Position numbers and translations under genes: made by a program
Notes under the pieces: model-generated
Databases searched by the model: none
What the model was told of the DNA's origin: nothing
The model's input: only the letters and a program-made list of their open reading frames with translations
NCBI GenBank assembly: GCA_003560935.1
Contig: PWJF01000569.1
Span: forward strand, 1 to 5,189
From: Ignavibacteriales bacterium
GTDB lineage: Bacteria > Bacteroidota > Ignavibacteria > T3Sed10-11
Direction of reading: 5' to 3'
Length of the DNA stretch: 5,189 nucleotides
Shown here: piece by piece, positions 1-5,189 of the stretch
Numbering within the stretch: the stretch's first letter is position 1
Layout: every line of letters starts with the position of its first letter

Positions 1-1308
1 GCATCTCTACCACACGAACCTCAATCTGATAATAAACCATACCCGTTAGATCGAAAGCGCTGGACGTTAAGCGATCCTCCTCCCGAGGAAATCCTCAAAC
101 CCCTCGAGGAAAAACTCGGCATTGGCAGAACTCTCACAGCTATTCTCATCAATCGCGGTATAGACACATTCGAAAAAGCCAGGGAGTTTTTCCGTCCCGG
201 TGTAAACTACATGCACGATCCTCATCTAATGGATGGTATGGATTCTGCGATTCGCCGTATCTTACAGGCGCGGGATGCAGGAGAGAGAATCATGATATAC
301 GGCGATTACGATGTCGACGGAACCAACGGCACCGCGATGTTGTACATGTATCTCAGCTCGATCGGTTGTAAGGTTTCCTATTTCATCCCCGACAGGATAA
401 AAGACGGATACGGACTTTCGATCTCGGGTATCGACAAAGCAATGGGACGGGGCGTCGGTTTGCTTCTTTCGATCGATTGCGGAGTAACGGCAAACGAACA
501 AGTTGAATACGCAAATCAACACAACATCGACTGCATCATCTGCGATCATCATGAACCGGGAGACACACTGCCGAATGCATACGCAATTTTAAATCCATTG
601 AAGCCGGGATGCAATTATCCATTCAAATATCTGAGTGGATGTGGTGTCGGATTTAAGCTTGTTCAGGGTCTTGCCCGTGAATTGGGTCACGAAAAAAACG
701 CGTTCAGGTTTCTTGATTACGTTGCGCTTGCAAGTGCCGCCGATATCGTTCCGCTTGAAGGTGAAAACAGAGTTCTGGTGAAGATGGGTCTCGATCTCAT
801 CAATAACAACCCCCGCCCAGGTATCAAAGCGATTATTGAAAGCGCTAATTTGAAACCCGGCAGGATCAACACCGGGCAGATCGTGTTTGTGATCGCGCCG
901 CGTATCAATGCGGTGGGGAGACTGGGTGACGCACGACGAGCCGTGGAGCTATTAACATGTGACGACCTCGCACAGGCATCTGAATTTGCAAAAGTAGTTG
1001 AATCGGAAAACTACAACCGTCGCAAGATCGATGAAGAAACATTCAATCAAGCTCAGGAGATTGCCGAAACATATATGGAGGACTTGGGTGATCTACTACC
1101 GCTCATACTTCATCAGGATGATTGGCATCCGGGGGTTATAGGAATTGTCGCATCGCGTTTGGTAGAAAAATATTACCGCCCTACAATTTTAATGACGACC
1201 GTCGACGGTGTCGCAAAAGGATCGGCGCGAAGCATTGCCGGCTTCGACATATACCAGGCATTGAAGCAAGTCGAAGATTTTACGCTGCAATTCGGCGGGC
1301 ATAAATAG
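1..1308 (+). CDS. recJ: RecJ single-stranded-DNA exonuclease, catalytic part (5' partial, ends at an in-frame TAG)
   Basis: RecJ degrades single-stranded DNA 5' to 3' and acts in RecF-pathway recombination, mismatch repair and base-excision repair. The frame is open from base 1, with no ATG, GTG or TTG before the ATG at 211. RecJ-like sequence (KRW at residues 19-21, window numbering) lies upstream of that ATG, so 211 is not the true start and the gene begins left of the window. Metal-binding DHH motifs are present: DYDVDG (102-107), SIDCG with Asp159, CDHH (181-184) and ASAADIVPL with Asp248. The DHHA1 domain follows, with RINAVGRLGD from 301, WHPGVIG from 375 and FGGHK at 431-435. Codon 436 is TAG, exactly where the family reads on into AAGL. 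The catalytic aspartates and histidines are intact, but the product would lack the end of DHHA1 and the OB-fold region. It is either a truncated protein, a new pseudogene, or an intact gene carrying one base error. Confidence 0.93.
   Translation, partial: ASLPHEPQSDNKPYPLDRKRWTLSDPPPEEILKPLEEKLGIGRTLTAILINRGIDTFEKAREFFRPGVNYMHDPHLMDGMDSAIRRILQARDAGERIMIYGDYDVDGTNGTAMLYMYLSSIGCKVSYFIPDRIKDGYGLSISGIDKAMGRGVGLLLSIDCGVTANEQVEYANQHNIDCIICDHHEPGDTLPNAYAILNPLKPGCNYPFKYLSGCGVGFKLVQGLARELGHEKNAFRFLDYVALASAADIVPLEGENRVLVKMGLDLINNNPRPGIKAIIESANLKPGRINTGQIVFVIAPRINAVGRLGDARRAVELLTCDDLAQASEFAKVVESENYNRRKIDEETFNQAQEIAETYMEDLGDLLPLILHQDDWHPGVIGIVASRLVEKYYRPTILMTTVDGVAKGSARSIAGFDIYQALKQVEDFTLQFGGHK
1306..1308 (+). 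other. In-frame amber (TAG) codon interrupting recJ
   Basis: The codons read TTC GGC GGG CAT AAA TAG GCC GCG GGA CTG, that is FGGHK-stop-AAGL. RecJ proteins have a single variable residue between GGHx and AAG, often aromatic, Met or Gln. A one-base change from TAT or TAC (Tyr), CAG (Gln), TGG (Trp), AAG or GAG would give TAG. The reading frame on both sides is undamaged. Confidence 0.9.
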
Positions 1309-1752
1309 GCCGCGGGACTGTCGGTAGATATCGACCGGTTGGATGAGTTCCGCAAGGCGTTTAATAAAGTAGCGCGTGAGTATCTAACAGAAGATATTAT
1401 GACGCCCGAAATTAAGATCGATGCATTGTTATCGTTTGATGAAATTACGCCGAAGTTCGTTCGAATTCTGGAAATGTTTGCACCCTTCGGTCCTGAGAAT
1501 CTCAACCCGACATTTTATTCAAACAGTCTGCAGATTGTCGGATCACCGAGAATTGTCGGCAAAAACCATTTGCTTCTGAAAGTACGGCAGAAAGACCTGG
1601 TACTTGACGCAATTGGATTCAACCTCGGCCACTTACTTCCCGCAGTAGGCGAACGGGGAAAAGAAATCCAGATGGTATATACCATTCACCAAAATGAATG
1701 GAACGGAGTCGTATCGACACAGTTACGAATTAAAGATGTAAAGGATCAATAA
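1309..1752 (+). pseudogene. recJ: RecJ C-terminal part (end of DHHA1 plus OB-fold region), downstream of the in-frame TAG
   Basis: This is the direct in-frame continuation of the upstream recJ reading frame after the TAG at 1306-1308. Its 147 residues begin AAGLSV, the usual sequence after the GGH motif, and carry RecJ C-terminal signatures: EITPKF, APFGPENLNP (from nt 1480), LLLKVRQ, DAIGFNLG and a final NEWNGVVS...QLRIKDVK. This region holds the OB-fold that helps RecJ grip single-stranded DNA. With the upstream part the total is 583 codons in the window, the usual size for RecJ, so nothing else is missing. If translated separately, the first usable start is TTG at 1339 (137 residues), preceded only by a weak GGTAG at 1323-1327. 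I see no reason to think that start is used. There is no frameshift or second stop, which argues for a very recent lesion, a sequencing error, or readthrough. Confidence 0.85.
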
Positions 1753-1771
1753 TAAAAGGTACGGTGTTGTC

Positions 1772-2527
1772 ATGGCAGGTCACTCGAAGTGGGCACAAAT
1801 AAAGAGAAAAAAAGCCGTTAACGATCAGCGACGCGGGAAATTGTTTACACGACTGATCAAAGAAATATCGATCGCTGCACGCGAAGGAGGCGGCGACCCG
1901 GAAGGCAATCCGCGGCTGCGTTTAGCGATACAAACGGCTAAAGATGCAAACATGCCGCAGGACAATATAAACCGTGCAATCCGGCGGGGAACGGGCGAGC
2001 TTCCCGGCATGCAGTATGAAGAAATTGTGTATGAGGTATATAGTCCCGGCTGCGTTGCGATACTTATGGAATCGGTGACCGATAACCGTAACCGGACGGT
2101 TGCCGAACTTCGCCATCTGTTAACAAAAAACAACGGGCGGCTCGGCGAAGCCGGCAGCGTCGCATGGATGTTCACAAAGCGGGGAAATATCCGCGTACCG
2201 ACCGGAAAGATCGAAGAGGATGAACTGCTGCACGTTGTAATAGAAGCCGGCGCCGACGATATGCAGCCGACCGACGATTACTACGATATTACGACAAGTC
2301 TGGAAAATTTTGAAAAAGTAAAACAATCACTTGCCGAAAAAAATATCCCGGTCGATTCCGCCGAACTACGGATGGAACCGACAAGCAATGTTCGCGTCGA
2401 AGGAAAAGAAGCCGAACAGGTGATCAAGCTCATCGAAGCCCTTGATGAACACGACGATGTTCAGAACGTCTATGCAAACTTCGAGATTGACGACGCGGTG
2501 TTCGAAAAACTCGCTCAGGATAACTAA
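1772..2527 (+). CDS. yebC: YebC/PmpR/TACO1-family protein
   Basis: This is a cytoplasmic protein of the TACO1 family, earlier annotated as a transcriptional regulator. Members have more recently been linked to ribosome function, including relief of stalling at polyproline stretches; which role applies here is not visible. The N-terminus MAGHSKWAQIK is the family signature, followed by RRGKLFTRL (20-28), GGGDPEGNPRLR (39-50) and a helical region up to about residue 80. The alpha/beta part has VYSPGCVAILMESVTDNRNRTVAE (split as VYSPGCVAI at 89-97 and TDNRNRTVAE at 103-112) and GEAGSVAWMF (125-134). The C-terminus has DEHDDVQNVYANFEID (225-240). At 251 residues it matches the usual length. An AAAAGG at 1754-1759 lies 12 nt before the ATG. 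It starts 19 nt after the recJ TAA and ends 2 nt before ruvC; yebC-ruvC adjacency is widespread in bacteria. Confidence 0.96.
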   Translation: MAGHSKWAQIKRKKAVNDQRRGKLFTRLIKEISIAAREGGGDPEGNPRLRLAIQTAKDANMPQDNINRAIRRGTGELPGMQYEEIVYEVYSPGCVAILMESVTDNRNRTVAELRHLLTKNNGRLGEAGSVAWMFTKRGNIRVPTGKIEEDELLHVVIEAGADDMQPTDDYYDITTSLENFEKVKQSLAEKNIPVDSAELRMEPTSNVRVEGKEAEQVIKLIEALDEHDDVQNVYANFEIDDAVFEKLAQDN

Positions 2528-2529
2528 TC

Positions 2530-3072
2530 ATGATCATACTCGGCGTAGATCCGGGCACCCTGTCGACCGGCATCGGTGTCATCGGATGGAAAAACGGAAA
2601 GTTGTACCGGATACATCACGGCGTTGTCAAAAACAACTCCTCCGATTCTATGCCCCTCCGTCTGCAATTAATATATAACCGGCTTGTTGAAGTGATCGAC
2701 CGTTATCATCCCGATGAGTTTGCAATTGAATCCGCGTTTTACGGCAAGAACGTTCAGTCCGCAATGAAGATCGGTCACGCGCGCGGTGTATCGATTTTAG
2801 CGGCAGTACAGCATGAAATACCGACGACAGAATACGCACCACGGGAAATCAAACGGGCAATTGTCGGCAACGGCGCAGCGACAAAAGAACAGGTGGCGTA
2901 TATGGTAAGAAGCATTCTCAATATGAAGAAAGAGGACATTACTCACGATGTGAGCGATGCGCTTGCCGTTGCAATATGTCATGTGCACAGAGTTATATCC
3001 CCTTTTAATCAACGACAGTTTAAAAACTGGAAATCGTTCATCGAATCACATCCCGAAAGAGTAATAACGTGA
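2530..3072 (+). CDS. ruvC: Crossover junction endodeoxyribonuclease RuvC
   Basis: RuvC is a dimeric, Mg-dependent nuclease with an RNase H-like fold that resolves Holliday junctions by paired nicks, working with RuvAB. The N-terminus is the classic ILGVDPGTLSTG. The four acidic catalytic residues are all present: Asp7, Glu67 (in FAIESAFYGKN), Asp140 and Asp143 (in HDVSDALAVAICH). The KEQV motif sits at 119-122 inside a GNGAATKEQV stretch, close to the usual GNG-x-A-x-KEQV. At 180 residues it is slightly longer than many RuvCs because of a polar C-terminal tail (about 152-180). The ATG at 2530 is preceded by AGGA at 2517-2520, a good 9-nt spacing, and lies 2 nt after the yebC stop. Its TGA shares bases with the GTG start of the next gene, suggesting translational coupling. 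Expected to be fully active. Confidence 0.97.
   Translation: MIILGVDPGTLSTGIGVIGWKNGKLYRIHHGVVKNNSSDSMPLRLQLIYNRLVEVIDRYHPDEFAIESAFYGKNVQSAMKIGHARGVSILAAVQHEIPTTEYAPREIKRAIVGNGAATKEQVAYMVRSILNMKKEDITHDVSDALAVAICHVHRVISPFNQRQFKNWKSFIESHPERVIT
3056..3061 (+). promoter_or_regulatory. Ribosome binding site supporting the GTG start at 3069
   Basis: AAAGAG lies 7 nt before the GTG at 3069, within the last ruvC codons. It supports the GTG as the start. That start also places a basic-then-hydrophobic signal peptide at the N-terminus, and the next in-frame ATG (residue 48) would remove it. Confidence 0.45.
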
Positions 3073-3572
3073 GAAAGCTTCTACTTTTCAGCATTGCGGT
3101 ATCAATTTTATTTTTTGTAATACTTGATGCACAGGAAATACCGTACGACAAACGGGTTAGTTCATTCGATGAAATACCCGTGGTAGAGAATAACCGCGTC
3201 ACAATTCTGATGAAAGATATGAAACGTATCAGCGGCAATTTTCTAATATATGAAATGAACACAGTGACCGTTCGTGACGACATCGATGAATTACATTCCA
3301 TAACTGTCGACGCTATAAGCCATTTCCGGATTGAATACGATAGGAGCCGGCGTGCCTTACAAGCCGGTATGTGGGGAGGTATTATCGGACTCTTTGCAGG
3401 AATTCCACTAGGTGCATACCAGGTAAATCAACGAGGCGACGATGAATCCGTAAGCGATGCATTCATTTACATCGGGTCGAGTCTCGGTGCGGGGATTGCC
3501 GGCGGACTTCTCGGCACCGGAATCGGACTTGCGACCACACCCGGCGATGTAGTATATAAAATTGAGCGATAA
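3069..3572 (+). CDS. Uncharacterised secreted/membrane protein with small beta domain and glycine-zipper segments
   Basis: I do not recognise a named family. The 167-residue product starts with GTG and shows three parts. Residues 1-21 look like a signal peptide: Arg-Lys, then a hydrophobic core LLLFSIAVSILFFVIL, and a possible cut after LDA. Residues about 40-92 form a beta-rich stretch of alternating pattern (VTILMKDMKRISGNF, then TVTVRDDI, then AISHFRIE), resembling small LSm/SH3-like barrels that precede glycine-zipper tails in other envelope proteins. Two Gly/Ala-rich hydrophobic segments follow: AGMWGGIIGLFAGIPLGAY (99-117) and YIGSSLGAGIAGGLLGTGIG (134-153), separated by an acidic polar loop (QRGDDES). 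There is no lipobox cysteine. It probably sits in or on an envelope membrane. It overlaps the ruvC stop by 4 nt (GTGA) and ends 3 nt before ruvA, so it is probably co-translated with the Ruv genes. No recombination role can be read from its sequence. A real gene is very likely; its function is unknown. Confidence 0.85.
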   Translation: MRKLLLFSIAVSILFFVILDAQEIPYDKRVSSFDEIPVVENNRVTILMKDMKRISGNFLIYEMNTVTVRDDIDELHSITVDAISHFRIEYDRSRRALQAGMWGGIIGLFAGIPLGAYQVNQRGDDESVSDAFIYIGSSLGAGIAGGLLGTGIGLATTPGDVVYKIER

Positions 3573-3575
3573 ATT

Positions 3576-4175
3576 ATGATCGGACAACTTACAGGAAAAA
3601 TTCTCCACAAATCACCGACTGAAACTATTATTGATATCGGCGGAACGGGTTATCAGGTGAATATTCCCGTAACAACATTCGACCGCCTGCCCGCTGTCGG
3701 CGAGACCGTTACGGTGTTCACTTATCTGCATGTTCGCGAAGATGCGTTGCAATTATACGGATTTTCGACAAAACAGGATAAGGAATTATTTCGAAAGCTT
3801 ATCACGATCTCCGGAGTCGGACCGAAACTCGCGCAAACGGTTATGTCGGGGTTATCGTACGACGAGCTTATACGTGCCATTCAACAGGGCAACATTGCAC
3901 AGCTCAATAAAATCGCCGGCGTTGGGAGAAAAACCGCAGAGAGATTAGTCGTTGAATTGCGTGATAAACTTGCAGAAGTCCAGCTTGCTGAAGAGTCGAC
4001 GGATGTTAAAACGCTCGACAACATCCAAACCGAAGCATTACTCGCATTAACCACACTCGGCTATTCCCGAAACGCATCGGAAAATGCATTACGCTCCGTG
4101 TTAACCGAACGCAACGGCGAGGATGTTTCGATCGAAGAGTTAATTAAAGCAGCGTTGAAAAGGTTGAGCAGGTAG
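3576..4175 (+). CDS. ruvA: Holliday junction branch migration complex subunit RuvA
   Basis: RuvA binds the four-way junction as a tetramer (or paired tetramers) and docks the RuvB motors. All three domains are visible in 199 residues, the usual length. The N-terminal OB fold (1-64) starts MIGQLTGKI, has IDIGGTGYQV, and carries the acidic-pin pair Glu55-Asp56 in HVREDALQLYGF, at the same positions as in E. coli. Domain II has two helix-hairpin-helix motifs: ISGVGPKLA (78-86) and IAGVGRKTAERL (113-124). After a flexible linker (about 135-148), domain III (about 150-199) has EALLALTTLGYS and ends EELIKAALKRLSR, the part that contacts RuvB. The ATG lies 3 nt after the preceding TAA, and no clear Shine-Dalgarno sequence is present, so translation probably depends on coupling. 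It ends with TAG; a TGA follows four sense codons later. Confidence 0.97.
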   Translation: MIGQLTGKILHKSPTETIIDIGGTGYQVNIPVTTFDRLPAVGETVTVFTYLHVREDALQLYGFSTKQDKELFRKLITISGVGPKLAQTVMSGLSYDELIRAIQQGNIAQLNKIAGVGRKTAERLVVELRDKLAEVQLAEESTDVKTLDNIQTEALLALTTLGYSRNASENALRSVLTERNGEDVSIEELIKAALKRLSR

Positions 4176-4223
4176 ACCCCATGCCATTGATTGTAATCCG
4201 GTAAATCCCTATTTTTATTGATT

Positions 4224-5189
4224 ATGACACGACACAGCGACTTCACATCACCCGAACGATTTGAGACCGACCGCGAGTTCGATCAGACGCTACGTCCGCC
4301 ATCGTTTGACGATTTTATCGGACAGGACTCGATCGCTTCGAATCTCAAAGTCTTCATCACCGCGGCAAAACAACGAAGTGAAGCGCTCGATCATGTATTG
4401 TTAACCGGACCGCCGGGACTGGGTAAAACCACGCTTGCATACATCATTGCAAACGAACTCGGCGCCACCATCCGGCTGTCATCCGGACCGGTGCTCGAAC
4501 GTCCGGGAGATCTTGCGGGACTTCTCACCAATCTCAACGAAGGCGATGTGCTGTTCATCGATGAGATACACCGTTTAGCTCCGACTGTCGAGGAGTATCT
4601 TTATTCCGCAATGGAGGATTTCCGCATCGACATTATGATCGACCGCGGACCGAACGCACGAAGCATTCAACTAAGTCTCCCCCGCTTCACCCTCGTCGGT
4701 GCAACAACACGAGCGGGTTTATTAACCGCTCCGCTTCGCGCCCGATTCGGCATCACCAACCGGCTTGATTACTATAATAAAGAGGAGTTGTTCAACATCA
4801 TCAAACGCTCCGCATCGATCCTGCAGGTGAAGGTTCGCGATGACGGCGTAAATGAAATAGCGGGACGTTCGCGCGGTACACCCCGTATCGCAAACCGCCT
4901 GCTGCGCCGGTGCAGGGATTTTGCCGAAGCAGAGGAGAAACTGCGGGCAAACGACGGTGTGATAACAAAAGAAGTCGCCGATTATTCACTCAAGAAACTT
5001 GAAGTCGACGAACTCGGGCTCGATGAAATGGACAAGCGTATTTTGCTCTCTATTATAGACAAATATAGCGGCGGACCGGTGGGCTTGAACACGCTGGCAG
5101 TTACCGTCGGAGAGGAAGCCGGGACGATCGAAGAAGTGTATGAGCCGTTCCTCATCCGCGAAGGATTTCTGAAACGCACCGCCCGCGGC
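4224..5189 (+). CDS. ruvB: Holliday junction branch migration DNA helicase RuvB (3' partial)
   Basis: RuvB is the hexameric AAA+ ATPase that drives branch migration with RuvA. There are 322 residues in frame with no stop to the window edge, so the C-terminus, probably 10-25 residues, is missing. Key motifs fall at E. coli-like positions: Walker [10 protein letters not shown] (62-70, Lys68), Walker B LFIDEIH (110-116, Asp113-Glu114), sensor 1 [10 protein letters not shown] (158-167), arginine finger in APLRARFGI (Arg174) and sensor 2 [14 protein letters not shown] (216-229, Arg221). The C-terminal winged-helix domain runs from about 263 to the edge ([11 protein letters not shown]...[10 protein letters not shown]). 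The ATG at 4224 gives the usual short N-terminal arm before [12 protein letters not shown]. No Shine-Dalgarno sequence is seen; the upstream region is A/T-rich. It follows ruvA after a 48-nt gap, the usual ruvAB order. All ATPase residues are intact. Confidence 0.97.
   Translation, partial: MTRHSDFTSPERFETDREFDQTLRPPSFDDFIGQDSIASNLKVFITAAKQRSEALDHVLLTGPPGLGKTTLAYIIANELGATIRLSSGPVLERPGDLAGLLTNLNEGDVLFIDEIHRLAPTVEEYLYSAMEDFRIDIMIDRGPNARSIQLSLPRFTLVGATTRAGLLTAPLRARFGITNRLDYYNKEELFNIIKRSASILQVKVRDDGVNEIAGRSRGTPRIANRLLRRCRDFAEAEEKLRANDGVITKEVADYSLKKLEVDELGLDEMDKRILLSIIDKYSGGPVGLNTLAVTVGEEAGTIEEVYEPFLIREGFLKRTARG

Noticed and set aside
262..552. Minus-strand open frame of 96 codons inside recJ
   Set aside because: It lies opposite the DHH motifs of recJ and its translation resembles no protein I know; it is a shadow of the conserved plus-strand frame.
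1310..1338. Possible stem (CGGT...ACCG at about 1322-1337) and CCGCGG palindrome just after the recJ TAG, as a readthrough or recoding element
   Set aside because: The stem is only about four base pairs with an 8-nt loop, and short palindromes are frequent in this sequence. SECIS-type elements act on TGA, not TAG.
1173..1505. Minus-strand open frame of 110 codons spanning the recJ TAG
   Set aside because: The plus strand is conserved RecJ on both sides of the stop, while the minus-strand product has no recognisable features.
1339..1752. Independent gene starting at TTG 1339
   Set aside because: The RecJ match begins at 1309, upstream of this TTG, and continues without a break from the frame before the TAG. 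The start is only the first available codon, not a separate gene.
1825..2175. Minus-strand open frame of 116 codons inside yebC
   Set aside because: It is fully covered by conserved yebC sequence with no separate signals.
4181..4204. Seven-codon ORF (ATG CCA TTG ... TAA) between ruvA and ruvB, a possible leader peptide
   Set aside because: There is no ribosome binding site, no run of regulatory codons, and no attenuator-like hairpin after it.
4801..5179. Minus-strand open frames opposite the ruvB C-terminal half
   Set aside because: They are antisense shadows of the conserved RuvB sensor 2 and winged-helix regions.

Overview
The window is a dense, single-strand (+) run of DNA recombination and translation-quality genes: recJ (5' end outside the window, interrupted by an in-frame TAG), yebC, ruvC, a small uncharacterised secreted or membrane protein, ruvA, and ruvB (3' end outside the window). 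Gaps between genes are 19, 2, -4, 3 and 48 nt. No terminator-like hairpin with a T-run is visible between them, so they probably form one transcription unit. No RNA gene, mobile element, CRISPR array or long repeat was seen, and no stretch over 300 nt lacks a gene.

Layout. 1-1752 is recJ, split by TAG at 1306-1308 into a catalytic part (1-1308) and an OB-fold-containing part (1309-1752) in the same frame. 1772-2527 is yebC. 2530-3072 is ruvC, whose TGA overlaps the GTG start of a 167-residue protein (3069-3572). 3576-4175 is ruvA. 4224-5189 is ruvB, which has no stop before the right edge and lacks only the last few residues of the winged-helix domain.

How the genes work together. RecJ is the 5'-3' single-strand exonuclease that prepares ends and gaps for RecA loading. 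RuvA and RuvB form the Holliday-junction branch-migration motor and RuvC cuts the junction, so the cluster covers early and late steps of homologous recombination. YebC, a TACO1-family protein, is a common neighbour of ruvC and is now linked to translation of difficult (proline-rich) sequences. The envelope-type protein between ruvC and ruvA has no evident part in recombination.

Organism. This is a bacterium of moderate GC, with ordinary codon use and ATG or GTG starts; ruvA and ruvB lack clear Shine-Dalgarno sequences. The architecture of the small protein (signal peptide, small beta domain, glycine-zipper segments) and the weak Shine-Dalgarno use would fit a member of the Fibrobacteres-Chlorobi-Bacteroidetes superphylum or a related candidate phylum. 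That is a low-confidence inference, not a demonstration.

The chief oddity is the TAG inside recJ. It falls directly after the conserved Gly-Gly-His motif, and a perfectly conserved RecJ C-terminus continues in frame after it. I found no clear new multi-gene system; the rest of the window is conserved housekeeping sequence.
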